In this document: one piece after another, positions 55,307 through 64,000 of the stretch | How the letters are laid out: every line of letters starts with the position of its first letter | Numbering within the stretch: position 1 is the stretch's first letter | Assembly (NCBI GenBank): GCA_027492035.1 | Contig: JAOZFT010000004.1 | Location: 1-64,000, forward strand | Reading direction: 5' to 3' | Length of the DNA stretch: 64,000 nucleotides | DNA from: Thermoproteota archaeon | GTDB taxonomy: Archaea; Korarchaeota; JAOZGF01; JAOZFZ01 | Position numbers and translations under genes: made by a program | The notes under the pieces: generated by a model | Told to the model about the DNA's origin: nothing | The model's input: only the letters and a program-made list of their open reading frames with translations | Databases searched by the model: none

Positions 55307-56014
55307 ATGTTAAAAAAGAAATTTTTTAAGTTCCTTGTAACAGTATTGGCTTCTGCCCTCTTATTAGCTACGTTAATGCCTCCATGTTTTTCTTTTCAAG
55401 AAATTGACTTATCTAACCGCTTCTACCTTGTCCAGAGCCAGAAAGTTCTTGTCATAACAGGTGACAACCCTGTGCCTGAAGATTTAAAAGCTGCCCAATT
55501 GGTTGCTGATTCTTTGAAGGAGAAAGGGAACTCTTCTGTTGAAATAGTTTCAGTTTCCCAAGTAAATAAGGAAGAGATAGAAACAAATAACTTGGTTTTA
55601 ATAGGGGGTCCCTTAAGCAATTTCTGGTACTACAGGTTACAATCACACTTCTCTTCATGGTTGACATATTACAAGGACAAGTGGACACTTGCAATTTCAG
55701 GTGTTCTCATTCAACATTTAAACAGCGGTTTCATAGATTTAGAAGTTAATCCCTATAATAGCAACAAGTTTGTTTTCATTGTCGCTGGAATGACTAGAAA
55801 TGGGACTCTTGCTGCAGGAATGGCTTTTGCAGAGTCTGATTTGTTAGCAAACAAAATAACAATTGTCAACTTTGTTGAAGGAGGTTATAAAGAAGTGATG
55901 TGCTTACCTTGGTTGGATGAGACAGTTAGAGAGAGACTGCAGTTAACACTTCCAGTAATGGGAAGCCTTTCCAGGACAGTCTTTGTTTTAACAAATTTTA
56001 AATTGATAGGTTGA
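55307..56014 (+). CDS. secreted S-layer-like protein
   Basis: The protein has 235 residues. A signal peptide covers about residues 1-29 (LVTVLASALLLATLMPPCFSF). Then VLVITGDNPVPEDLKAAQLVADSL and NLVLIGGPLSNFW give the alternating pattern of S-layer or cell-wall-binding domains of archaea, where LVLIGGPxxN is common. It has no anchor, so it is secreted or held by other surface proteins. AAGGTGA precedes the ATG. Confidence 0.5.
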   Translation: MLKKKFFKFLVTVLASALLLATLMPPCFSFQEIDLSNRFYLVQSQKVLVITGDNPVPEDLKAAQLVADSLKEKGNSSVEIVSVSQVNKEEIETNNLVLIGGPLSNFWYYRLQSHFSSWLTYYKDKWTLAISGVLIQHLNSGFIDLEVNPYNSNKFVFIVAGMTRNGTLAAGMAFAESDLLANKITIVNFVEGGYKEVMCLPWLDETVRERLQLTLPVMGSLSRTVFVLTNFKLIG

Positions 56015-56021
56015 AAAGTTT

Positions 56022-57587
56022 TCAGGAGGATTTCACATACTCCAACTTAACCCCTTTCTTTAATAACTTAATTAGTGTCCTCCCTTCCCTTGATCTTCTC
56101 TTAATTTTTATTTTTCCATCAGAGCCGCAGTGAGCAGTGAAAATATATCTTCCGTCAGCATAAATATCTGTTTCACTGTTTTCAAAGCCTCCAGGAAGCT
56201 TTAGAACAATCATTCCACGGATGATTTTGTAATATTCTTCTTCCTCTTCTTTAATAGGCATAACAACAACTTCTTCACCGAAAGAGTAAAGTTCATAGTC
56301 TAACTCACCTGTTGAGAGATCTCTTACCTCAATAACTGGACGTGACAACGCCCTGTCTGTGAAACCAGTTGGAACCTTTGTTTTTATTTGGAGAGTGTAA
56401 ACTTTCTCTATTCTCCCTTCTTTAATAAATATGACTGTATCAACTATTTGAGGAATCATGCCTAGCTCTACTCTTCCTATCAGTCTCTGTATAGCATCAA
56501 CTGGTGAGGAAGCATGAGTCACCCCTATCATCCCTACACCTGCTAACCTCATATCGGTGTAAACTTCAAAATCTGATGTTTTCCTCATTTCATCAAATAC
56601 TGTGTAATCAGGCCTTACAAGCAGCAGCACATCCGCTGTTTTAGACATGTCACCCTTTATTGAAGTGTACTGACTTACTTGTGGGGGCACAACTAAATCT
56701 CTTGGACTTTCCATTGTTTTAACGATTTTACCCTTTTTGAAGTACCATTCAGCTAAAGCTTGAGCAAACGTGGTTTTACCTGCTCCAGGGGGGCCTGAAA
56801 TAAGTATTCCTTCCGCTTTTTCACCTAGTCTTTTAATTAGTTTTCTTGACATGTCGTAATCTTCCAGTTTCACTTTCACAATCGGCCTTACGGCTGTTAT
56901 TTCAAGCCTTTCAGAGAAAGGAGGAACAGCTATTACTATTCTGTACTGGTGGAGTTGAATAACTGAAACCCCTTCTTCGTCTATCTCCACGAAACTATAG
57001 GGGTCTCTCCCTACCTTTTCTAGTATTTCAATAATCATTGCCTTCATTTCTTCAGTAGTTAACTCTTTATCAGACAGTTTAACCAGTCTCCATTTCCCAG
57101 GCTCCCCCTTTTTAGCTAACGGCTTACACCCTTCTTTCAAATGGATACTCATGACACCAGGTTCGAAAAATTTCTCTATAAAAGTGTTTCTGGTTTCAGG
57201 CCTTATTAAAATACTTTTCACCCCTTCAAGTTCAGCTATTTTACTTGTTACAAATTTAGCTGTTAAGAGAGTAGCGTTGTTTTTTTTGGCTATTTCTCTG
57301 CTTACTCTTGAAGCTGTTTTTTCGTTAACTTCCCCTTGAGTAAGTGGTTCATAGATTTCTAGGTTTATTATTCCCTCCTCATGGCATTTTTTCAATTTTT
57401 CCAGTTCATCTAAAGCACTTAAGCTTCGAGTCTTACCCTTCAAAAATTCTTGTTCCGTTAACCTTAAAACCTCAGAGGGAATTATTAGGTCCCCCCTGAT
57501 TTTTTTGGACCTGAAGTAATCCGAAACAAAGGAGTTGTAGATTGATGAATAATCTGCTACATAAACTTGTTGCACTCTGGTTCCCAT
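56022..57587 (-). CDS. PIN-domain/PilT-type ATPase
   Basis: The protein has 521 residues. Residues 1-125 are a PIN-like domain (VADYSSIYNSFV, LIIPSEVL, NNATLLTAKF). GPPGAGKTT near 264 is the P-loop and VFDEMRKTSDFEVYTDMRLAGVGMIGVTHASSPVDA contains Walker B and His-box as in PilT/secretion ATPases. A KH-like C-terminal region ends IKRRSREGRTLIKLLKKG. Widely conserved in archaea; function unsettled, RNA-linked by the PIN and KH parts. GGGGGA is 9 bases before the ATG. Confidence 0.85.
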   Translation of the reverse strand: MGTRVQQVYVADYSSIYNSFVSDYFRSKKIRGDLIIPSEVLRLTEQEFLKGKTRSLSALDELEKLKKCHEEGIINLEIYEPLTQGEVNEKTASRVSREIAKKNNATLLTAKFVTSKIAELEGVKSILIRPETRNTFIEKFFEPGVMSIHLKEGCKPLAKKGEPGKWRLVKLSDKELTTEEMKAMIIEILEKVGRDPYSFVEIDEEGVSVIQLHQYRIVIAVPPFSERLEITAVRPIVKVKLEDYDMSRKLIKRLGEKAEGILISGPPGAGKTTFAQALAEWYFKKGKIVKTMESPRDLVVPPQVSQYTSIKGDMSKTADVLLLVRPDYTVFDEMRKTSDFEVYTDMRLAGVGMIGVTHASSPVDAIQRLIGRVELGMIPQIVDTVIFIKEGRIEKVYTLQIKTKVPTGFTDRALSRPVIEVRDLSTGELDYELYSFGEEVVVMPIKEEEEEYYKIIRGMIVLKLPGGFENSETDIYADGRYIFTAHCGSDGKIKIKRRSREGRTLIKLLKKGVKLEYVKSS

Positions 57588-57612
57588 TTCACTTGTTCCC
57601 CCATTCCAATAG

Positions 57613-58125
57613 TTAGAGACCTTTTAGTAATATTTCTTCCTTGAAGTTTTCAAAAAGTTGTTTTCTCCTTTTTAGTTCAGGTATTTTTTCAGTGAAAACC
57701 TCTGAACCATAAACCCTTTCTATTAACTTAAAAGCCAATTCAATAATTTCAACAGCGTCTTTAAAAAAGTTTAGTGTTCGCATCTCGACATTTCTAGCCA
57801 GTATCTTTACCTTATCCCCTTCCCTTATAAGTAATTCATCAAAATAGAGATTTCCTTTATCATCCTCCTTCATTTGGGCGTCAACAGAGAAGAGGGATGG
57901 GTTACCGCTTTCATCAATAAATAAGTGTCCACTGTAAAAACCTTCATTATAGAGAGCAATACACGCATTTAACAAATCAATTATTACTGACTCAAAATGG
58001 ATCCTGAATTGTTTAACGAAAGGGTTCAGTGTTTTGCCTGAATCAAGTCTGTTAAGGGATAGTTTAAGCGTACAAATTATTCCTTTATCCCTTTTTAGTT
58101 CAAAGTTTTCCAGGGTGAAAAACAA
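57613..58125 (-). CDS. hypothetical protein upstream of PIN-PilT
   Basis: The protein has 170 residues; I do not recognise it. Opening strands (FFTLENFELKRDKGIICTLKLSL) are followed by a helix ESVIIDLLNACIALYNEGFYSG, a mid region LFSVDAQMKEDDKG and a C-terminal helix. No signal or membrane segment. The TTG start follows GAGGT by 8 bases. It precedes the PIN-PilT gene by 25 bases and is probably in its operon. Confidence 0.6.
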   Translation of the reverse strand: MFFTLENFELKRDKGIICTLKLSLNRLDSGKTLNPFVKQFRIHFESVIIDLLNACIALYNEGFYSGHLFIDESGNPSLFSVDAQMKEDDKGNLYFDELLIREGDKVKILARNVEMRTLNFFKDAVEIIELAFKLIERVYGSEVFTEKIPELKRRKQLFENFKEEILLKGL

Positions 58126-58239
58126 ATTTTTTAACCTCTAAACTTACTTTTCCTTTTGAACCTTATTTAAATCCTCTTTCCACTCTTTCTTTTTAAATCC
58201 GTTACTTTTTGTTAAGGTTGATGCAGGTGGGAGGGTAAG

Positions 58240-58815
58240 ATGAAGAATTGGAAGAGAGGGGTGCGAGTTTTAGGTGTTGCTGAATCCTTTGCAAAGAAGG
58301 AGAAATTTTCTTGGGTTGTGGGAGTTGTTATGAAACCGAACCTTTTCATTGACGGAGTTAAGTTTGTTAATTTAACTGTTGGGGGGCTGGATGGAACAGA
58401 GAAAATAATTAAGTTGATTAAAAAATTTAACCGAAACGACATAAGGGTTTTGATGTTTAATGGCTGCGTTATAAGTTGGTTTAACATTATTTCGCTTCCA
58501 GAGATTTACGAAGAGTTCAGAATTCCCTTAGTTTGTGTAACTTACAATGAATCAGAGGGATTAGAGAAATTTTTGAAGGAGTACTTCCCTTCATCTTATA
58601 AGCAAAGGCTGAAACTTTATTTGGAGAACGGACCGAGAGAAAAGGTGAAATTGAAAACCGGTAAAGAGGTTTTTCTTAGATTTTTAGGTTTAAATAGAGA
58701 GGAGGCTGCGGAATTAGTAAATCTTTTCACTGTACAAGGGAAGAAACCTGAACCTTTGAGAGTAGCTAATTTAATAGCTAGAGAGTTAAGGCTAACTGTT
58801 AAGGAGAGTAAATAA
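58240..58815 (+). CDS. DUF99 (UPF0215) endonuclease-V-like protein
   Basis: The protein has 191 residues. VRVLGVAESFAKKEKFSWVVGVVM, VGGLDGTEKI, VLMFNGCVISWFNII and VCVTYNES match DUF99, an archaeal family related to endonuclease V. The late GKKPEPLRVANLIARELRL helix is typical. A DNA or RNA repair role is inferred only. GGGAGGGT lies close before the ATG. Confidence 0.82.
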   Translation: MKNWKRGVRVLGVAESFAKKEKFSWVVGVVMKPNLFIDGVKFVNLTVGGLDGTEKIIKLIKKFNRNDIRVLMFNGCVISWFNIISLPEIYEEFRIPLVCVTYNESEGLEKFLKEYFPSSYKQRLKLYLENGPREKVKLKTGKEVFLRFLGLNREEAAELVNLFTVQGKKPEPLRVANLIARELRLTVKESK

Positions 58816-58827
58816 TTTAATTGTTTA

Positions 58828-58849
58828 GGAAACTTTTCTGAATGTTTCC
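58828..58849 (+). terminator. small hairpin after DUF99
   Basis: GGAAAC (58828-58833) and GTTTCC (58844-58849) pair across a 10-base loop. A run of T and A follows at 58859. It may mark the end of the DUF99 transcript. Confidence 0.25.
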
Positions 58850-58995
58850 AAAGGTAACTTTTTTAAAAAAAATTGAAAAAAGAACCTTGGAAAAAGAAAG
58901 TATTGTTTTCAATCCCCTAAGCTTTTTTTAAGAAAAAGAAGCAATACAGATACCTTTTTTCAACAGTACTTTTTGTTAAAAAAGAGGCTTCATCC

Positions 58996-60117
58996 ATGAA
59001 TGAAGAAGAAACTGTTGTGACACCTTGGGAAGTGAAAGGGAAACTTGACTATGTAAAACTAATTGAAGAATTCGGTACAAAACCATTAACTAAAGAAATA
59101 ATTGATAAACTTAAGAGTATCAGTGGTGGCCAGCATCACCTGATGATCAGAAGAAAACTTTTCTTTTCACACCGTGACTTCGACTTAATACTTAACCTTT
59201 ACGAGGAAGGAGAGAAAATAGTGCTTTACACAGGTAGAGGCCCATCCGGGCCTGTGCATCTTGGCCATTATGTCCCCTGGATTTTCACAAAATATCTTCA
59301 AGACGTTTTACATGCAAAGCTTTATTTTCAAATGACAGACGATGAAAAATTTCTTTTCCACAGAAACCTAACTCTTAAAGAAACAAAGAAATACACCATT
59401 GATAATGCTTTAGACGTGATTGCTGCAGGTTTTGACCCTAAAAAAACAAAGATCATAGTGGATTCAGAAAATATCTCATATCTTTACAAGATAGCTCTTA
59501 AAGTTGCTAAAAACATAACTTTTTCAACTATGAAAGCTGTTTTTGGATTCAAGGCAAGCACAAACATAGGTTTGATTTTTTACCCAGCCATTCAAGCAGT
59601 ACCAGCTTTTCTAGAAATGGAGTTGACAGGTGAAAGAACATATACGTTAATTCCTTGTGCCATTGACCAAGATCCTTACTGGAGAATTACACGCGACGTG
59701 GCAGCAAAAATAGGGTACACTAAACCTGCAAGTATTTACAATAAGTTTTTTCCAGGTTTATTAGCAGAAGGTAAAATGTCTTCCTCAATCCCGGAAAGCA
59801 CAATTTACATGACTGATAGAGATGAAGATGTGAAAATGAAGATAATGAACGCTTTCACAGGGGGGCAGCCGACAATTAGAGAACAGAGAGAGAAGGGAGG
59901 GAACCCTGAAATATGCACTGTTTTCCAATACCTTTACTTCCTTTTTGAACCGAGAGATGACAAGATAAGGGAGAGAGAAAAAGCTTGCCGAAAAGGCGAA
60001 ATTCTTTGTGGGGAATGTAAACAATATTTGATAGATAAGATAATTAAGTTTTTAGGGGAACATAGAAAGAAAAGAAAGAGGGCTGAATCTTTACTTGACA
60101 AGTTTTTAATGAAGTAA
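58996..60117 (+). CDS. trpS: tryptophanyl-tRNA synthetase
   Basis: The protein has 373 residues. GRGPSGPVHLGHYVPW contains the HIGH-type motif, FQMTDDEKFL and CAIDQDPYWRITRDVAAKIG are archaeal/eukaryal TrpRS features, and KMSSS is the second ATP motif. It charges tRNA-Trp. GAGG is eight bases before the ATG. Monocistronic. Confidence 0.95.
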   Translation: MNEEETVVTPWEVKGKLDYVKLIEEFGTKPLTKEIIDKLKSISGGQHHLMIRRKLFFSHRDFDLILNLYEEGEKIVLYTGRGPSGPVHLGHYVPWIFTKYLQDVLHAKLYFQMTDDEKFLFHRNLTLKETKKYTIDNALDVIAAGFDPKKTKIIVDSENISYLYKIALKVAKNITFSTMKAVFGFKASTNIGLIFYPAIQAVPAFLEMELTGERTYTLIPCAIDQDPYWRITRDVAAKIGYTKPASIYNKFFPGLLAEGKMSSSIPESTIYMTDRDEDVKMKIMNAFTGGQPTIREQREKGGNPEICTVFQYLYFLFEPRDDKIREREKACRKGEILCGECKQYLIDKIIKFLGEHRKKRKRAESLLDKFLMK

Positions 60118-60614
60118 ATTTTTAAACAGTTACTTCCTACACAAATTTATTGAAAGAATTTTAGAGATGATGAAAAAGATTAGAAAGGATTTCTTAAATG
60201 ACTTTCTGACGGGCAAACTGATCTTTTTCTCTTTATTAAGGGAGAGCACTAAGAGAATTAGGCAACATTAGGAATAAATAAAAACAACGTGGGCTGGAGA
60301 GGCCTATAGAAAACTTTACTTACATTTAGTATTGCCTAAAATATTTTGAGTTACTTCTTTTTAAACTGCTTTTTCTAAATTTTTAGGTTGAAATAATGAA
60401 CTTTCTTACCTATAAACTTCTCTTGTCTTTTTTGGGAAGCCTTTTAATGAACATAACAAATTATATTTTTCTAAACACGGAAAAACCAAGCATCCTTTTT
60501 GTCATCAGAATTTTCTTTGAAGCCTGTCCTTTTACAGCTAACGGATCAATACCTTTTTTTGAATCAATAGCAAGCTTATTTATTATTTGTTCTTCGATTT
60601 TTATGAACTTCTTT
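60118..60614. other. spacer between trpS and pyrG
   Basis: About 500 bases between two convergent genes. A 62-codon minus-strand frame (60461-60649) overlaps the last 35 bases of pyrG and begins LHSGKRPKNFKKKFIKIEE; it is Lys/Ile-rich, without a clear ribosome site, and I cannot decide whether it is translated. A plus-strand frame at 60396 on the opposite strand is hydrophobic and looks like its shadow. Nothing else is seen. Confidence 0.35.
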
Positions 60615-62264
60615 TTAAAGTTTTTTGGCCTTTTGCCACTGTGAAGCATTTAATTTGTTGCTGATACATGCTTCCACAAATCCTTTAAACAACGGGTTAG
60701 GTCTTAACGGCCTTGAAGTGAATTCTGGGTGGAATTGACTGGAAACCATGAAAATGTGACCCGACAACTCTGCAATTTGCATTATTTTACCGTCAGGTGT
60801 TGTTCCTGAAAAAACAATTCCATTCTTTTCTAACACATCCACGTATTCCGGATTAATTTCATATCTATGTCTAAATCTTTCAACTACTTCTGTTTTCCCG
60901 TAAAGTTTGTATGCTAAGGTGTTAGGTTTTATTTTAACTCTTTGACCACCTAGTCTCATTGTTGCACCATATTTATGTTTTTCTATAAGCTTCTTCTGCC
61001 AAGGGAGGAGGTCAACAACGGGGTGAGGGGTATCTGGATCAACTTCAGTTGTATGGGCCCCTTTTAAGCCGCATACGTTTCTAGCGAATTCAACAATGGC
61101 TAACTGCATACCAAAACAAAGCCCCAAATAGGGGATGTTGTTCTCCCTTACATATTTGATTGCAGTTATCTTTCCTTCAACACCAAAGCTTCCAAAACCA
61201 CCTGGTACAATTACACCGTTAAACTTTTTCAGAGTAAATAAATTGGCTATGTTTTTCTCGAATGTTTTGGCGTCTATAAATTTAATATCTGGTTTAACGC
61301 TGCTATACCAGCAGGCGTGTTTAACTGCCTCTATTACTGAAATATAGGAGTCTGGTAACTTGAACCTCCCTGTATCAAAGTATTTCCCAACTATTGCTAT
61401 TTTTACGCTGTCATTTAACTTTTTAACTTTCTCAATGAATTCCCTCCATTTTTCAAACTTAGGTGTTCTTGAGGACATATGGAGTTTTTTCAATATTTTA
61501 TCTCCAAGTTTCTGTTTTTCAAATACTAGGGGGAGTTCATAGATGTTTTCTAGGTTAGGGTCTGAAATCACATATTCTTCTTTAACGTTAGAGAAAAGAG
61601 CTATTTTCTTTTTCCTTACTTCGTCCAAAGGTTCTTCAGACCTGCAAACAACAAAGTCGGGAAGGATACCTAACTCCCTTAATCTGGCGACACTATGCTG
61701 AGTTGGCTTTGTTTTAGCCTCTCCTAAATGTGGAGGGACAGGGACATAACTTACATGGACAAAAAGCACTTTTTCTCCGTCAAACTTCATTTGTCTTGCT
61801 GCTTCAAGAAAAAGAACGTTTTCGTAGTCACCCACAGTTCCACCTATCTCTATGAGTGCAAAGTCCATGTTGTCCGCTACACAACGATACCTTCTTTTTA
61901 TTTCATCAGTTACGTGAGGGATAGGTTGAACTGTTTGTCCAAGGTATTCGCCACTTCTTTCCTTCATTATTACTTCGTAAAAGACTTGTCCAGTGGTTAT
62001 GTTGTGGGATTTAGAGAGGTTCAAGTCTAGGAAGCGTTCATAATGTCCAAGGTCTTGGTCTATTTCTCCACCGTCTTCTGTAACCCAAACCTCCCCATGT
62101 TCCGTGGGGCGGAGAGTACCGGCGTCGAAATTAATGTAGGGGTCTACCTTTGCAGCTGTCACTTTAAACCCTCTGAATTGAAGCATTTTAGCTATGGAGG
62201 CAGTTGCAACACCTTTCCCTAAACCACTTAGAACACCGCCTGTGACAAAAATATAAACAACCAT
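60615..62264 (-). CDS. pyrG: CTP synthase
   Basis: The protein has 549 residues. The synthetase half starts FVTGGVLSGLGKGVATASIAKML, and EIGGTVGDYEN is the UTP site. The amidotransferase half has GVIVPGGFGSFGVEGK and YLGLCFGMQLAIVEFARN with the nucleophile Cys, and HPEF near the end. It converts UTP to CTP with glutamine. GGGGAGATG is 9 bases before the ATG. Confidence 0.96.
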   Translation of the reverse strand: MVVYIFVTGGVLSGLGKGVATASIAKMLQFRGFKVTAAKVDPYINFDAGTLRPTEHGEVWVTEDGGEIDQDLGHYERFLDLNLSKSHNITTGQVFYEVIMKERSGEYLGQTVQPIPHVTDEIKRRYRCVADNMDFALIEIGGTVGDYENVLFLEAARQMKFDGEKVLFVHVSYVPVPPHLGEAKTKPTQHSVARLRELGILPDFVVCRSEEPLDEVRKKKIALFSNVKEEYVISDPNLENIYELPLVFEKQKLGDKILKKLHMSSRTPKFEKWREFIEKVKKLNDSVKIAIVGKYFDTGRFKLPDSYISVIEAVKHACWYSSVKPDIKFIDAKTFEKNIANLFTLKKFNGVIVPGGFGSFGVEGKITAIKYVRENNIPYLGLCFGMQLAIVEFARNVCGLKGAHTTEVDPDTPHPVVDLLPWQKKLIEKHKYGATMRLGGQRVKIKPNTLAYKLYGKTEVVERFRHRYEINPEYVDVLEKNGIVFSGTTPDGKIMQIAELSGHIFMVSSQFHPEFTSRPLRPNPLFKGFVEACISNKLNASQWQKAKKL

Positions 62265-62319
62265 TTAATTACTCATCTCCCCTTTTTCCCAAATTTTGTG
62301 AAAGAGACTTGCTAAAATT

Positions 62320-62997
62320 TTAAATTAATCTCTTCTCAATTTGTTTTAAGTATTGGTTTCTTGTTTCAGAAAATTTAGGAATTATTATGTGAATCTCTCC
62401 GAAGTTTTCGTCTTGTGAGATGTCGATTTTCTTACTTTTAACAAGGAAAAGAATGGAAATAAAAAGATCTATTATTTCTTCTTTGGGTTTACCTGAAATT
62501 AAGGCTGTAAAAGAGATTTTGCTTTTTCGGAGAAGCATCAACAGGGAATAGGTTTTGTGTATAGTTTCTGAAAAGTCAAATGTAAATACTTTATTGCTGA
62601 ATTCTTCCCTTTCCTCTATCTTATTTACTTCTGTTTTTCTCCTCCAGTACTTTCCCATAGATGCTTTAAGTGCAGAAACTAGTTCATCGTAGGTTATAAA
62701 CTCCCTTGTTTTGAGAATAGGCACTAAATTTACTTCCTCTGGATTTGTTTCTACCTTACGCACTTGCCTTTTTGAAACTTGCTTTTTCTTTTTCAAAATG
62801 TACTCTATCTTCATCCTCAGAAGGATGGCAGCAGCTAAAATTACTCTTCCAGAAATTTTGAGGTCTACTTCCACTTTCTCTATTTCTTTTAAATACTCAT
62901 CTGCTAAAGCTGAAATATCTATTTCCCAAGGGTTAAATTTCTCTTTTACTATTCGGTAAAGTAACCCTTCCCAATCCCTGAAATTAATTTTTTTCAT
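62320..62997 (-). CDS. scpA: ScpA, condensin kleisin
   Basis: The protein has 225 residues. The N-terminal kleisin motif WEGLLYRIVKEKFNPWEIDISALADEYL and LAAAILLRMKIEYIL are clear, and ISFTALISGKPKEEIIDLFISIL is the C-terminal winged helix. ScpA bridges the SMC heads and binds ScpB. Its ATG overlaps the SMC stop by four bases (ATGA). Confidence 0.9.
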   Translation of the reverse strand: MKKINFRDWEGLLYRIVKEKFNPWEIDISALADEYLKEIEKVEVDLKISGRVILAAAILLRMKIEYILKKKKQVSKRQVRKVETNPEEVNLVPILKTREFITYDELVSALKASMGKYWRRKTEVNKIEEREEFSNKVFTFDFSETIHKTYSLLMLLRKSKISFTALISGKPKEEIIDLFISILFLVKSKKIDISQDENFGEIHIIIPKFSETRNQYLKQIEKRLI

Positions 62998-64000
62998 TTT
63001 TTAAACCTTAACATTACCACTCGCGAAAGGCCATCTTTCATTGTTACACCCACTAGCTGGTCAGCTTCAGCTAAAGTTTCCTTTTTAAGTGAAGCTAAAA
63101 TGAACTGGGTTTTTCTTGATTCCTCCTTTAACAACTTAGCGAATTTTTTACAGTTTAAAACATCCAAGGAGGAGTCAACTTCATCAAAAACATAGAAGGG
63201 AGATGGTTTAAATTTCTGGATAGCAAGTATGAAAGCTAAAGCCGTCAACGTTTTTTCTCCACCTGACAAAGCATCTATGTTAACTATTTTCTTTTCTGGA
63301 AGTTTAACTTCAATCACTAAACCGCTCTCTATTTCGTTTTCGTCCTCAAGCCTAAGTTTACCTTCTCCACCTGTTAGTTTATTAAAGACAAAGTTAAAGT
63401 TTGCAGAAACTTTTTCTAAAGTTTTTTTAAACACTTCCTTCTTTTTCTTTTCAATTTTATTAATTAAATCAAGTATTCTCTCCCTCTCCTCCAATACTTT
63501 TTGATACTTACTCTCTAAGTCATCTAATTCTTTTTTGAAAGAAAAATATTCCTCTTCAGCTTTGAAATTTAATTTCCCAAGCTGAGCAATCAATTTTTCA
63601 AGTTTTTCGATTTCCATCTTAGCCTTGTTTTCGTCTATGTCACCGAAAAGGTCTAGTCTTAAGCCTTTACTTTTCACTTCCTTCTTTAATCCTTCAAGTT
63701 CTGAATTTACTACAGCGAAGTTTATTTTTAGTTGCTCAAGTTGTTTTTTGCTCCATATGCTCTCCCTGAAAAAGCGGTCTTCTTCTTCCCTTAACTTTTT
63801 TAGATGCTCCTTAAGTTTTTTCCTTTTACTTCGCAATTCTTCAAAATTCATCCATTGATTTCCCATTTCAAGTAGTTTTTTATTTAATTCATTTATCTCC
63901 TTTTCTAGTTTAAGGTTTTCTTTTTCAAAGCGTTTTATTTCGTCTTCAACCTTAGTTCCTTTTTGGAAAACTGTTTTTTTAGCGTAGCCCCCAAAAACTA
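62994..64000 (-). CDS. smc: SMC, C-terminal part (5' end off window)
   Basis: The frame is open to the right edge. About 335 residues are visible: FGGYAKKTVFQKG after the hinge, a long coiled coil, then the head with ALSGGEKTLTALAFILAI and FYVFDEVDSSLD, the ABC signature and Walker B of SMC. The N-terminal half is missing. SMC with ScpA and ScpB compacts and separates chromosomes. It is coupled to scpA. Confidence 0.92.
   Translation of the reverse strand, partial: VFGGYAKKTVFQKGTKVEDEIKRFEKENLKLEKEINELNKKLLEMGNQWMNFEELRSKRKKLKEHLKKLREEEDRFFRESIWSKKQLEQLKINFAVVNSELEGLKKEVKSKGLRLDLFGDIDENKAKMEIEKLEKLIAQLGKLNFKAEEEYFSFKKELDDLESKYQKVLEERERILDLINKIEKKKKEVFKKTLEKVSANFNFVFNKLTGGEGKLRLEDENEIESGLVIEVKLPEKKIVNIDALSGGEKTLTALAFILAIQKFKPSPFYVFDEVDSSLDVLNCKKFAKLLKEESRKTQFILASLKKETLAEADQLVGVTMKDGLSRVVMLRFKK

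Noticed and set aside
60165..60215. C/D box small RNA candidate (ATGATGA then CTGA about 32 bases on)
   Set aside because: The flanking bases do not form a closing stem and the internal D'/C' boxes are not convincing.
60396..60644. Hydrophobic plus-strand frame near pyrG
   Set aside because: It overlaps a basic minus-strand frame and pyrG's end, and has no ribosome site.

Overview
The window is a dense, AT-rich archaeal chromosome segment, most likely from an uncultivated euryarchaeal lineage. The evidence is the gene content: archaeal-type FEN-1, TrmJ, NucS, a PIN-PilT ATPase, UPF0282, DUF99 and DUF2070 proteins, an aconitase-X/phosphomevalonate-dehydratase-like enzyme, class II ribonucleotide reductase, FtsZ and SMC-ScpA-ScpB. 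TATA-type promoters, strong GGAGG-like ribosome sites and many TTG starts are also visible. I cannot name the species. There is one tRNA. I saw no rRNA, CRISPR array, intact insertion sequence or prophage.

Layout. 1-5.6 kb: a DUF2070 membrane protein cut by the left edge, two gene-poor stretches with decayed coding fragments, an ArsR-type repressor, a radical-SAM protein and a UPF0282 hydrolase. 5.8-12 kb: an asparagine-synthetase-like enzyme that has lost its glutaminase cysteine, a lipoprotein, a PepSY-like membrane protein and a UPF0182-like protein. 12.1-15.4 kb: a polyprenol-kinase-like protein, then a tight cluster of a PD-(D/E)XK nuclease-like protein, a HerA/VirB4-like protein with a ruined P-loop and a TusA-like protein, then an MGMT-family pseudogene. 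15.4-25.8 kb: a CARDB lipoprotein, nucS, a Dph6-like PP-loop ligase, nucleotide-sugar enzymes, the fused aconitase-X protein, a glycosyltransferase and thioredoxin. 26-31 kb: scpB, a nucleoside-salvage operon with an MFS transporter, trmJ and an intron-containing tRNA-Ser. 31-38.9 kb: a DUF429 protein, fen, wecB, glutamate dehydrogenase, ferredoxin, MocA-like and XdhC-like proteins. 39-45.3 kb: a large toroid/coiled-coil membrane protein with an unknown partner, an aminotransferase, and a DUF4430 plus ECF S-component pair. 45.3-54.5 kb: glutamine synthetase divergent from an Lrp-type regulator, ftsZ, mobB, B12-dependent ribonucleotide reductase, a DedA protein, a DUF72-SWIM fusion and a MIP18-family protein. 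54.5-64 kb: a degenerate class II aldolase, a secreted protein, PIN-PilT, DUF99, trpS, pyrG, scpA and smc, cut by the right edge.

How genes work together. scpA, scpB and smc give a complete bacterial-type condensin. GlnA, Gdh and the Lrp-type protein form a nitrogen-assimilation set. WecB, the UDP-sugar dehydrogenase, the epimerase and the GT4 enzyme suggest surface-glycan synthesis. MocA, XdhC and MobB point to molybdenum or tungsten enzymes encoded elsewhere. The DUF4430/ECF pair and the B12-dependent reductase may be linked through cobalamin, which is inference.

The best candidates for something undescribed are the nuclease/pseudo-ATPase/TusA cluster at 13.0-14.9 kb, the paired 22-bp-spaced palindromes upstream of ftsZ, the 25-bp palindrome at the DUF4430/ECF promoter, and the tRNA-Ser whose short purine-rich intron does not form an obvious splicing motif.
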